Below, in pieces: positions 33,255-41,056 of a stretch of 64,000 nucleotides of DNA. The stretch lies in assembly GCF_014202315.1 (NCBI RefSeq), contig NZ_JACHGN010000006.1, positions 1 to 64,000 on the forward strand. Direction: 5' to 3'. Numbering within the stretch: the first letter of the stretch is position 1; each line of letters opens with the position of its first letter. The notes beneath the pieces were generated by a model. That model did no database searches. It was not told where the DNA came from and was given only the letters and a program-made list of their open reading frames with translations. The stretch is from Thermocatellispora tengchongensis (GTDB lineage: Bacteria; Actinomycetota; Actinomycetes; Streptosporangiales; Streptosporangiaceae). The position numbers and the translations under genes are program-made.

Positions 33255-35537
33255 CTACAGCACCGCTCCCGTGCCCTCGCGGGTGCGGCGGCGCGGCGCC
33301 GCGGGCTCGGGCGGCGGCTGCCTGCTGAACCGTTCGAACTCGATCGCCAGCGGCCCGGCCACGAACGACGAGGACGCCGTGCCGGCCACGATGCCGATGA
33401 TGAGCGCGATGGCGAAGTCGCGCAGGCTGTCGCCGCCGAAGACGGCCAGCGCGGCCAGGATGAACAGGGCGCCGAGCCCGGTGTTCACCGTGCGCGGGAC
33501 GGTCTGCAGGATGGCGGCGTTGACGACGTCGGCGAAGCGGGCCTGCCGCCGCGTCTGCCACAGTTCGCGTACCCGGTCGAAGACCACCACCTTGTCGTTG
33601 ATCGAGTAGCCGATGACGGTGAGCATGGCGGCCAGGAAGACGCCGTCCACCGGTTTGCCCAGCCAGGCGAAGACGCCCACGACGGCGGCCACGTCCACGA
33701 CGAGGGCGAGGACCGCGGCGGCGCCGAACGTCCACCGGAACCTGATCGCCAGGTAGAGCAACTGGGCCGCCAGCGCCACGGCGAGCGCGATGAGCGCGTT
33801 GCGGCGCAGCTCCTCGCCCAGGCTGGGGCCGATCAGCTCGTCGCGCTGCTTGCTCACCTCGCCGACGCGGCCGTCCAGCGCCTGCTCGATGCCGGCCACG
33901 TCGTCGGCGCTGATCTGGCCCGCGCGTATGGACACGGTGCTGCCCGAGGTGTGCACGACCGCCCCGGGGTGCCCGGCCTCGGCCACGGCCCGCCGCGCCG
34001 CCTCGGCGCTCACCGGCTCGGCGGCGGCGAACTCGACGATCCGGCCGCCGGTGAACTCGACGCCGAAGTTCAGGCCGTGGAGCACCAGCCCGGCGACCGC
34101 CGCCGCCACGACGGCGACGGCCACGGCGAGCCAGCGCCTGCCGCGCGCCATCAGGCGCGGCTCGCGCCGGGCCAGCCAGGTCCGGACCCGGCCCTGCGCG
34201 GCCAGCCCGGACAGCCGGGTCAGCCGGGACGGCCCGGGACCCGCCCTGCCGATGACCAGGTGGGTCAGGACGCGGGTGATGAGCATCGCCGAGACCAGCG
34301 AGGCGAGCACGCCGATGGCCAGGGTGACGCCGAAGCCGCGCACCGGCCCCGAGGCCAGCCAGAACAGCAGCCCGGCCGCCAGCAGGGTGGTGATGTTGGA
34401 GTCGGCGATGGCGCTCCACGCCTGCGCGAACCCCCGGTCCAGAGCCGAGCGCAGGGGCCGCCCCGGGGCGCGGGCGTACTCCTCGCGGGCCCGTTCGAAC
34501 ACCAGCACGTTGGCGTCCACCGCCATGCCGATGGCCAGCACGAAACCGGCCAGGCCGGGCAGCGTGAGCGTCGCGCCGAGCGCCAGCAGCGCGGCGTAGG
34601 AGATGAGCCCGTACGCCGCGAGCGCGATGGTGGCGAGCAGCCCCGTCAGCCGGTACATCACGACGATGAACAGCCCCGTGAGCAGGACGCCGGCGACGCC
34701 CGCCTTGGCGCTGGCCTCGATGGCCTGCGCGCCCAGGGTGGGGCCGACCGTGCGCTGCTCGATCAGGGCGAGCGGGACGGGCAGCGCCCCGCCCTTGATG
34801 AGCACGGCCAGGTCCTGCGCCTGCTGCGGGGTGAAGGAGCCGGTGATCCGGGTGGACCCGCCCGGCATCCCGGCGCGGCAGGCCACGGCCGGATCGACCT
34901 GGGGCGAGGAGATGATCTCGTTGTCCAGCACGATCGCGACCCGGCGCCGGGGATCGCCCGGCTCGTGGCACGCCGCCGCCCCGGTCAGCCGTCGCCAGGC
35001 GTCGGCGTCGCGGAAGTCGACGGTGACGAACCAGGCCGGCCCCTGCTGCGGGTCGTTGCGGGCGCCGGCGTCGGTGACCCCGTCGCCGGTGATCGCGGCG
35101 GTCCCGAGCCGCAGCCGCTGCCCGGACTCGTCCGGCAGCACAGGACCGGCCTGCCCATCAGGCCCGGGCTGACCGGCGGCCCCGTCCAGGCCGAGCACCG
35201 GGTGGAAGGTGAGTTGTGCGGTCTTGCCGATGACCTGCGCCGCCTGGCGCGGGTCGAGCACGCCGGGGAGTTCGACGATGATGCGCCGCTCTCCGGAGCG
35301 GACCAGGGTCGGGTCCACCACGCCGAGCGCGTCGGCGCGGCGGCGCAGCACGTCCAGGGCGCGGTCCGTGGCCTCGGCGTCGGCCTCGGCCGTGGGGGAG
35401 TCGCGGGTCTCGAAGACCAGTTGGGTGCCGCCGCGCAGGTCCAGGCCCAGGCGTGGCGACATGGTGACGGTGAGTAGCAATGCGGTGACGACGACGGCAC
35501 ACGCCGCCACCGCGCGCCACAGGGGCGCACGTGACAT
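33255..35537 (-). CDS. secDF: Fused SecDF-type protein-export membrane protein
   Basis: A 760-residue RND-fold protein with SecD (about 1-440) and SecF (about 460-760) in one chain, each with six helices. SecD marks are LGLDLRGGTQLVFE and AIGMAVDANVLVFER; SecF marks are NFGVEFTGGRIVE and TVIGYSINDKVVVFDR. SecDF uses the proton gradient to complete Sec export. Actinobacteria usually carry separate secD and secF beside yajC and ruvB, so this fused copy away from those genes is likely a second, specialised one. A small secreted protein gene precedes it by 36 bases on the same strand. Confidence 0.9.
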   Translation of the reverse strand: MSRAPLWRAVAACAVVVTALLLTVTMSPRLGLDLRGGTQLVFETRDSPTAEADAEATDRALDVLRRRADALGVVDPTLVRSGERRIIVELPGVLDPRQAAQVIGKTAQLTFHPVLGLDGAAGQPGPDGQAGPVLPDESGQRLRLGTAAITGDGVTDAGARNDPQQGPAWFVTVDFRDADAWRRLTGAAACHEPGDPRRRVAIVLDNEIISSPQVDPAVACRAGMPGGSTRITGSFTPQQAQDLAVLIKGGALPVPLALIEQRTVGPTLGAQAIEASAKAGVAGVLLTGLFIVVMYRLTGLLATIALAAYGLISYAALLALGATLTLPGLAGFVLAIGMAVDANVLVFERAREEYARAPGRPLRSALDRGFAQAWSAIADSNITTLLAAGLLFWLASGPVRGFGVTLAIGVLASLVSAMLITRVLTHLVIGRAGPGPSRLTRLSGLAAQGRVRTWLARREPRLMARGRRWLAVAVAVVAAAVAGLVLHGLNFGVEFTGGRIVEFAAAEPVSAEAARRAVAEAGHPGAVVHTSGSTVSIRAGQISADDVAGIEQALDGRVGEVSKQRDELIGPSLGEELRRNALIALAVALAAQLLYLAIRFRWTFGAAAVLALVVDVAAVVGVFAWLGKPVDGVFLAAMLTVIGYSINDKVVVFDRVRELWQTRRQARFADVVNAAILQTVPRTVNTGLGALFILAALAVFGGDSLRDFAIALIIGIVAGTASSSFVAGPLAIEFERFSRQPPPEPAAPRRRTREGTGAVL

Positions 35538-35573
35538 GGGAAGCCTCCACGGGCTGTCGGAAGAAAGGGGACG

Positions 35574-35906
35574 TCAGCGCGTCGTGGAGGGTGGCGCCCG
35601 AGCCGGGTCGCCGCACCGGCCGCGTTGCGGCGATGCCGGAGGGCGGCCGGTCGCGGCGGTGACCGGCCGGGTGGTCTGGCCCGGCTCCCAGGCGGGAGGC
35701 AGGACGGCCGGCCACATCGGGAAGACCGGCGCGCCGCAGGCGGGCAGCACGCGTGCCGCGCCGTCCGCCTCGCTGTGCGGGGGCGCGGGCGCGCTCCACC
35801 ACGCCACCGCCGCCGCCGTGGCGGGCTGGGCGAGGTGGGCGGGGGCCCCGCTGAGCACGAACGCCGACAGCAGGAGGAGCACGACGGCGGGCAGTCTGCT
35901 GCGCAC
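35574..35906 (-). CDS. Small secreted protein upstream of SecDF
   Basis: A 110-residue protein. It begins with a basic residue pair and a long hydrophobic stretch (LPAVVLLLLSAFVL) ending near an alanine-rich site, consistent with a signal peptide or membrane anchor. The mature part is short, Pro/Ala-rich and without recognised domains, with cysteines at ACGAPV and GRCGD. GTG at 35906 has an excellent SD (AGGAGGAG). The gene is the likely first cistron of a SecDF operon. Its function is unknown. Confidence 0.62.
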   Translation of the reverse strand: MRSRLPAVVLLLLSAFVLSGAPAHLAQPATAAAVAWWSAPAPPHSEADGAARVLPACGAPVFPMWPAVLPPAWEPGQTTRPVTAATGRPPASPQRGRCGDPARAPPSTTR

Positions 35907-36036
35907 GTCTCCTCCTGGCCGGGTGTCATGGGGTGTTGGCCGCCACCGTACCCCGGTGCCGCTCCCGGCGCACCGGGGCGCGCGCGGAAACGGGCCGGAC
36001 ATGTCTTTTCCCGCGGTCTGGGCTATGGTCGGCCGT

Positions 36037-36414
36037 ATGGCGGGACCGTGGAGAGCACCACGAGGGTCCATCGCGCTCGTCGGCGTGATGGGCCTCGTCC
36101 TGCTGTCCCTGCTGCTGGCCGGCACCTCTGGCGCCTGGAACGGCGCCGGTCCGGCCCGCCTGTCCGGGTTGTCGTCCGGCCTGGCGTGGACCCTGGGCGC
36201 CTCCGACGCCGAGCTGTCCAGCCTGCCGCCACAGGCCGCCGGTGCCGCCCGCGAGCACCACGTGCTGTCGCTGTGGCCGCCGCTGCGCGGCGACCGGCAC
36301 GGCCGGGCCGCCCATCTGACCCTGCTGCCGCCGCCCGACCCGGCCGGCGCCATCCGCGACCCCCAGCAGCTCGCGCACCGCACCGCGGGATCGCGCAGCC
36401 CGCCACTGATCTAG
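36037..36414 (+). CDS. Small membrane-anchored or secreted protein
   Basis: A 125-residue hypothetical protein, divergent from the small SecDF-linked gene. It has one hydrophobic segment (SIALVGVMGLVLLSLLLAG, about residues 11-29) and a Pro/Leu-rich, otherwise featureless remainder. In-frame ATGs at 36001 and 36025 are alternatives, and none has a good SD. TATGGT at 36024-36029 could be a -10, which would make the transcript leaderless from 36037. No family is recognised. Confidence 0.5.
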   Translation: MAGPWRAPRGSIALVGVMGLVLLSLLLAGTSGAWNGAGPARLSGLSSGLAWTLGASDAELSSLPPQAAGAAREHHVLSLWPPLRGDRHGRAAHLTLLPPPDPAGAIRDPQQLAHRTAGSRSPPLI

Positions 36415-36871
36415 CCGACGCCGCTCATCCATCCGCCGTCTCCGGCCGTGTCCGCGCCGCGGGGCTCCGTGCCCGCGTCGCGTCTTGCCGGAGACGTCGC
36501 CGTGGCCATCCCGCCGGCCGGGACGGGCCGTCTCGCGCCATGCCGGACGGCGTCATCGGCGTGACGGGCCCGGCCGCCCGGCCGTCTTCGCGCGGGCGGC
36601 CTGACGGTCACCGGCGGCGCCCGGCATGAGCGACCGTCGCACCGGCCGCACGCCGTACAGAGCCTGCCGGCCGGCGGAGTGCCTGTACCACGCCTGCCGG
36701 CCGGCGGAGCGCCCGAACCGCGTCTGCCGGGCCGGTGTGGCGTCCGAGCCGCGGCACGCCGCCGTCCATGGCCTGGGCCGCCTGCCCTGCGGCCGGCCGC
36801 CGCGCCCGCCTCGCCGCGCACGCGGGCCGCCCGCCGCCGGCCTCCACTTCGTTTCGAAAGGAATCCGCACC
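36415..36871. other. Gene-free stretch with 30-bp repeats
   Basis: I see no gene in these 457 bases. They hold a direct repeat: GCCTGCCGGCCGGCGGAG begins unit 1 (36662-36691) and unit 2 (36692-36721), and a degenerate third unit follows (36722-36751). The DksA-like frame is open leftward to 36626 across the repeats, giving a Cys-rich pseudo-peptide without a credible start. AAAGGAA before the DksA start lies at the right end. Confidence 0.6.
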
Positions 36872-37213
36872 ATGACCGACACCCGTGGCACGCCGCACCT
36901 CAGCACCGTGCAGCTCCAGACCCTGCGTCAGGACCTGCAAGAGCAGCTTGACCGGCGCACCCGCCACCTGCTCGGCCTGCAGGCCGAGGCGCAGGGCAGC
37001 AGCGGGGCCGACGACACCTGGCAGGAGCTGCTGGTCTCCCTCACCGCCGCCGACCGCGCCATCGCCGAGCTCACCCAGGCCCTGGACCGGCTCACCGCCG
37101 GCACCTACGGCCGCTGCGCCAACTGCGACGCGGGCATCCCCTTCGAACGGCTCAAGATCAGGCCGCTGGCCCGCTACTGCATCACCTGCCAGCGCCGAAA
37201 CGAAGCCGCCTAG
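36872..37213 (+). CDS. DksA/TraR-type zinc-finger protein
   Basis: A 113-residue protein. Residues about 10-75 form a helical hairpin (LRQDLQEQLDRRTRHLLGL...LTAADRAIAELTQALDRL) and the C-terminus has a C4 zinc finger, CANC-x17-CITC. DksA/TraR proteins insert into the RNA polymerase secondary channel or act as related regulators. Short actinobacterial members of this kind are common and mostly uncharacterised. The ATG at 36872 follows AAAGGAA. A 14-bp terminator hairpin follows directly. Confidence 0.87.
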   Translation: MTDTRGTPHLSTVQLQTLRQDLQEQLDRRTRHLLGLQAEAQGSSGADDTWQELLVSLTAADRAIAELTQALDRLTAGTYGRCANCDAGIPFERLKIRPLARYCITCQRRNEAA

Positions 37214-37219
37214 CGGATC

Positions 37220-37252
37220 GCCCGGCCCCCGGGGACGTCCCGGGGGCCGGGC
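37220..37252 (+). terminator. Terminator hairpin after the DksA-like gene
   Basis: A 14-bp perfect stem, 37220-37233 (GCCCGGCCCCCGGG) with 37239-37252, around a GACGT loop, six bases after the stop. It separates the gene from the PucR gene. Confidence 0.75.
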
Positions 37253-37276
37253 CACCGGCGGCGAGAGGGAGGACTC

Positions 37277-38938
37277 GTGATCACATTGGATCGCCTGGTC
37301 AACGTGCTGGGCGGATACGGCGTGCGGCTGCGCGGGCGGCCCGCGACGCGCTCGGCGCTGCTGCGCAGCGTGGCGGTGGCGGACCCCACCGACGCCCGGG
37401 TCGCGGGTGACGTGCTCCTGGCCGTGGGGGCCGCGTCGGTGACCGAGGCGGTGCGGTGGGCGGTCTCGGCGCGGGCCTCGGTGGTCCTGGTACGCGCCGA
37501 GCCCGACGCCGAGCCCGAACCCGACGCTGAGGCCGCCGCCCAGGCCGAGCCCGCCGCCGACTCCGAGCCCGCCGCCGCCCAGGCCGCCGCCGTGACCGGG
37601 CGCGAGGCCGCCCCTGGCCGTGGCAGCGGCGATGGCGGTGGCAGCGGCGATGGCGACGACGGCGATGACCATGGCGTGGCCGTGATGCTGGCCGATCCCG
37701 AGGTCTCCTGGAGCCAGCTCGCGGGCGTGGTCTACGGGCTGGTGCTGGAGGGACGGGAGACCGAATCGGGGCGCGGCCCCACCGACCTGTTCTCCCTGGC
37801 CGACAACCTGGCCGATGTGGTCGGCGGCGCGGTGACCATCGAGGACCGGCACTCGCGGGTGCTGGCGTACTCCCGCTCGCAGCAGGCGGGCGATCCGGCC
37901 AGGCTGGAGACGATCCTGGTGCGGCGGGTTCCCGACCGGCTGCGCGAGGTCTTCCAGGAGCAGGGCGTGTTCGCCCGCCTGGCCGCGACGGACGAGCCGG
38001 TGTTCGTCGGGCCGGACCACCGTCACGGTCTCACCGGGCGGATGGCGGTGGCGGTGCGCGCCGGCCGGGAACTGCTCGGGTCGGTGTGGGTGACCTGCGA
38101 CAGCCCGCTGACCGGGGCGCGGCGCGACGCGCTGGCCGACGGCGCGCGCACGGTGGCGCTGCATCTGCTGCGCTCCCGGGCGAGCGCGGACCTGGAACGC
38201 CAGGTGGAGTCCGACCTGGTCATCCGGCTGCTGGAGGGCGCCGCCGACGCCGCGACGGTGGTCAGCCGGCTCGGCCTGGCCCCGCAGCCGATGCGGGTCA
38301 TCGCGGTGCGCGCGCACACCCACGAGGAGCGGAACGCCGCGCTCCTGCTGGCCTTCGAGTGGGCCACCACCGGTTTCGGCTGGTCGCGGCCGGGGCGCAG
38401 CACCCTGCTCGGCGACACGCTCTACACGATCCTGCCCGGCGAGCAGACCGCGCCGGCGCGGCAGTGGGTGGCGGGGCTGCGCGCCGCGCTGCCGCCGCAC
38501 GTACGGATCGCGGCCGGGATCGGCGCGGCGGCCCGCCCGGAGGAGCTGCCGGCCGGCCGGCAGGAGGCCGAGGAGTGCCTGGCGCTCCACGAGGCCGGCG
38601 CCCCGGACGCCGAGCCGCCCGCCTACGACGAGTCCTGGGACGACATTCTGCTGCAGCGGTTGCGCGCCGCCGCCCGCGCCGGCCGGACCCCGGCACGGGG
38701 ACCGGTCGGCGCCCTACGGCGGCACGACGCCCTCCACGGCACCCGGTTCGTGGCGACGCTGCGGGCGTGGCTGGAGGCCCAGGGCGACCTGGCCGCCGCC
38801 GCCGAGCGGCTGGGCGTGCACCCCAACACCGTACGGAACCGGCTGCGCAAGATGAGCGGGATCACGCCGCTGGACCTGGACGACGCGCGCAAGCGGCTCG
38901 CCCTGATCATCGGCCTGGCCGCCACGGGCGACGAGTAG
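37277..38938 (+). CDS. PucR-family transcriptional regulator
   Basis: A 553-residue regulator. The N-terminal PucR-type domain is interrupted at about residues 75-135 by a low-complexity insert (Ala/Glu/Pro, then Gly/Ser/Asp). The insert is encoded by repeated DNA (GGCAGCGGCGATGGC twice around 37621-37660). A GAF/CdaR-like middle domain and a C-terminal HTH_30 follow (AAAERLGVHPNTVRNRLRKM, about 515-534). PucR proteins control purine, proline or amino-acid catabolism. GTG start with GGGAGGACTC upstream. It probably regulates the FAD oxidoreductase gene downstream through the dyad at 38941. Confidence 0.9.
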   Translation: MITLDRLVNVLGGYGVRLRGRPATRSALLRSVAVADPTDARVAGDVLLAVGAASVTEAVRWAVSARASVVLVRAEPDAEPEPDAEAAAQAEPAADSEPAAAQAAAVTGREAAPGRGSGDGGGSGDGDDGDDHGVAVMLADPEVSWSQLAGVVYGLVLEGRETESGRGPTDLFSLADNLADVVGGAVTIEDRHSRVLAYSRSQQAGDPARLETILVRRVPDRLREVFQEQGVFARLAATDEPVFVGPDHRHGLTGRMAVAVRAGRELLGSVWVTCDSPLTGARRDALADGARTVALHLLRSRASADLERQVESDLVIRLLEGAADAATVVSRLGLAPQPMRVIAVRAHTHEERNAALLLAFEWATTGFGWSRPGRSTLLGDTLYTILPGEQTAPARQWVAGLRAALPPHVRIAAGIGAAARPEELPAGRQEAEECLALHEAGAPDAEPPAYDESWDDILLQRLRAAARAGRTPARGPVGALRRHDALHGTRFVATLRAWLEAQGDLAAAAERLGVHPNTVRNRLRKMSGITPLDLDDARKRLALIIGLAATGDE

Positions 38939-38940
38939 CG

Positions 38941-38957
38941 TTGTAGCGGATCTACAA
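38941..38957. promoter_or_regulatory. TTGTAG-N5-CTACAA operator
   Basis: TTGTAG at 38941-38946 and CTACAA at 38952-38957 form a perfect 6-bp dyad three bases after the PucR stop, upstream of the FAD oxidoreductase gene. It is a good candidate for the PucR binding site. Confidence 0.55.
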
Positions 38958-39026
38958 GATCAGCGTCCTGATTGTGCGCCGCGTACAGCGCCCGGCGGCT
39001 CCGCGCGGGCGATGCTGGCCCCGGTG

Positions 39027-39062
39027 ACAGCACCGGTCCACAGCACCGGTGACAGCACCGGT
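39027..39062 (+). repeat. Three direct copies of ACAGCACCGGT
   Basis: The 11-mer ACAGCACCGGT occurs at 39027-39037, 39040-39050 and 39052-39062, at 12-13-base spacing, in the region 30-65 bases before the FAD oxidoreductase start. The spacing places the copies near one face of the helix. They may be activator sites or a simple duplication. Confidence 0.7.
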
Positions 39063-39092
39063 AATGGCATTCGTCCTGGTATGGAGGTCGGC

Positions 39093-40352
39093 ATGGTCGG
39101 CGCCGAGGGCATCGGCAACTGGCCGCGATCGGCGATCGTGGTGGGCGCGGGCATCGTGGGCCTTTCGACCGCGTGGTTCCTGCAAGAACGCGGGGTGACG
39201 GTCACCGTGGTCGATCGCCGCGGCGTGGCGGCCGGCGCGTCCTGGGGCAACGCCGGATGGATCGCGCCGGGCCTGGCCATCCCGCTCAACGAGCCCTCGG
39301 TGCTGCGGTACGGCCTGCGCTCGCTGCTGAACCCGGCCGCGCCGCTGCACATCCCCGCGACCCTCGACCCCGGGCTGTGGGCGTTCCTGACCCGGTTCGC
39401 GGCCAACTGCCGCTGGTCGTCGTGGACCCGGGCGGTGCGCGCCAACCTGCCGCTCAACGAGGAGTGCGTGGAGGCGTACGAGGTGCTCGCCGGCAACGGC
39501 GTGGAAGCGCCGGTCGTCGAGGCCCCGATCACCGCCGGGTTCCGCACGCCCCGCCAGGCCGTGGCGCTGCTGCGGGAGCTGCGCAGGCTGGCCGAGGCCG
39601 GGCAGCGGGTCGAGCACACCGCGCTGGACGCCCGCGCTCTGGCCGAGCGGGTCCCGCTCGCCTCGGGTGAGCTGCGGGCGGGGGTGCGGATCGACGGGCA
39701 GCGCTACGTCGATCCCGGCCGCTTCGTGCACGCCCTGGGGGAGGCCGTCGTGGAGCGCGGCGCCACCGTGTCCACCTTCGAGGTCGCCGGCGTGCGCACC
39801 GGAGGCGGGAAGGTCGTGGTGCGCTCCGGCGACGGCGACGTCCTGTCCGCCGACGCGGTGGTGCTGGCCACCGGGGCCTGGCTGCCCCGGCTGGCCTCCC
39901 GCTGGGGCGTCCGCGTCCCGGTGCGGGCCGGGCGCGGTTACTCCTTCACCGTGCCGGTGGACCATCCCGTGCCCGGACCGATCTACCTGCCGGACGTACG
40001 GGTCGCGTGCACGCCCTACCAGGGCGCGCTGCGCGTGGCGGGCACGATGGAGTTCCGCGACCCCGACGCCCCGCGCGTCCCGGCCCGGCTGGAGGCGATC
40101 ATCGCCTCCGCCCGCCCCCTGCTGCGCGGGGTGCGCTGGGAGGAGCGCACCGACGTCTGGGTCGGTCCCCGCCCGGTCACCCCCGACGGCCGTCCGCTGG
40201 TCGGCGCGACGGCCGCCCCCGGGATCTACGTGGCCGGCGGGCACGGCATGTGGGGCCTGGCCCACGGCCCGGCCACCGGACGCCTGCTGGCCGAGCAGAT
40301 CACCACCGGCAAGCAGCCCGCCGCCCTGCGCGAGTTCGACCCGCTGCGCTGA
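39093..40352 (+). CDS. FAD-dependent D-amino-acid dehydrogenase/oxidase-like protein
   Basis: A 419-residue DAO-family flavoprotein. The dinucleotide motif VVGAGIVGLSTAW lies at residues 16-28, and ASWGNAGWIAPG follows, as in DadA proteins. The C-terminal GIYVAGGHGMWGLAHGPATGRLLAEQI closes the FAD site. Such enzymes deaminate D-amino acids or glycine-like amines. ATG at 39093 is chosen because GGAGG lies six bases before it; ATG at 39081 would cover that SD. The PucR gene upstream is the likely regulator, consistent with use of an amino compound as nitrogen source. Confidence 0.88.
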   Translation: MVGAEGIGNWPRSAIVVGAGIVGLSTAWFLQERGVTVTVVDRRGVAAGASWGNAGWIAPGLAIPLNEPSVLRYGLRSLLNPAAPLHIPATLDPGLWAFLTRFAANCRWSSWTRAVRANLPLNEECVEAYEVLAGNGVEAPVVEAPITAGFRTPRQAVALLRELRRLAEAGQRVEHTALDARALAERVPLASGELRAGVRIDGQRYVDPGRFVHALGEAVVERGATVSTFEVAGVRTGGGKVVVRSGDGDVLSADAVVLATGAWLPRLASRWGVRVPVRAGRGYSFTVPVDHPVPGPIYLPDVRVACTPYQGALRVAGTMEFRDPDAPRVPARLEAIIASARPLLRGVRWEERTDVWVGPRPVTPDGRPLVGATAAPGIYVAGGHGMWGLAHGPATGRLLAEQITTGKQPAALREFDPLR

Positions 40353-40362
40353 ACGGCGCCGG

Positions 40363-40923
40363 TCACGCCCTCAGGGTGCGCAGGGCGCCGGCCCAGGCGA
40401 GCACCTGGTCCAGGACGAGGCCCAGCCGCTCCTCGTGGGCGGCGGCCGGCCGGAACGCGGACATGTTCTCGAAGTCGGTGTGGATCGACAGCGCCACCTG
40501 GGCGGTCACGGTGGCCACGCCGGCGGTGGCGAGGATGTGCCGCAGGTGCTCGACCGCCCGCACCGCGCCGTCCCCTCCGTAGCCGACGAAACCGGCCACC
40601 TTGTTGTTCCACTCGGTGTACAGGAAGTCGATGGCGTCCTTGAGCACGCCGGGGATGGAGTGGTTGTACTCGGGGGTCACGAACACGAACGCGTCGAGCG
40701 AGGAGATCTTCTCCGACCACCTCCTGGTGTGCTCGTGCCGGTAGCCGCCCAGCGCCGGGATGTTCGGCTCGTCCAGGTGGGGCAGGGCGTAGTCCCGCAG
40801 GTCGATCAGCTCGTACTCGGCGTCGCCGCGCTTGGCCGCCAGATCGCGCACCCACCGGGCCACCGCCTCGCCGTTCCGGTTCGGGCGGGTCGTGCCGAGG
40901 ATGATGCCGGCCTTGATGGTCAT
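40363..40923 (-). CDS. NADPH-dependent FMN reductase-family protein
   Basis: A 186-residue flavodoxin-fold reductase. The phosphate-binding loop GTTRPNRNG and the FMN-contact motif TPEYNHSIPGVLKDAIDFL define the family (ArsH/ChrR/MdaB-like azo- or quinone reductases). It is divergent from an AraC gene, and a GATGAC dyad lies between them, so it is probably induced by a quinone or similar electrophile. AGGAC-like bases precede the ATG. Confidence 0.9.
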   Translation of the reverse strand: MTIKAGIILGTTRPNRNGEAVARWVRDLAAKRGDAEYELIDLRDYALPHLDEPNIPALGGYRHEHTRRWSEKISSLDAFVFVTPEYNHSIPGVLKDAIDFLYTEWNNKVAGFVGYGGDGAVRAVEHLRHILATAGVATVTAQVALSIHTDFENMSAFRPAAAHEERLGLVLDQVLAWAGALRTLRA

Positions 40924-40994
40924 GCCAGAGGTCCTTCCGGGGATAGGCCATACGGGTGATGCGCGCGCGATCCCACGCTAGAGGCCGCCCCTGC

Positions 40995-41012
40995 GATGAC
41001 CAATGCGTCATC
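40995..41012. promoter_or_regulatory. GATGAC-N6-GTCATC dyad
   Basis: GATGAC at 40995-41000 and GTCATC at 41007-41012 form a perfect 6-bp dyad between the divergent FMN reductase and AraC genes. It is probably a regulator site for one or both. Confidence 0.55.
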
Positions 41013-41020
41013 CACGCCAG

Positions 41021-41050
41021 TTCATACGTGATCGTCTCCCTGCCTAGACT
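41021..41050 (+). promoter_or_regulatory. Leaderless promoter of the AraC gene
   Basis: TTCATA at 41021-41026 and TAGACT at 41045-41050 are 18 bases apart, and the -10 ends six bases before the ATG at 41057. No SD is present. Transcription would therefore begin at the start codon, a common actinomycete arrangement. Confidence 0.5.
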
Positions 41051-41056
41051 GGCCCA

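Noticed and set aside
36626-37213. 195-residue version of the DksA-like protein
   Set aside because: The added N-terminus is a translation of the 30-bp repeat without a good SD, while ATG at 36872 has AAAGGAA and gives the normal family length.
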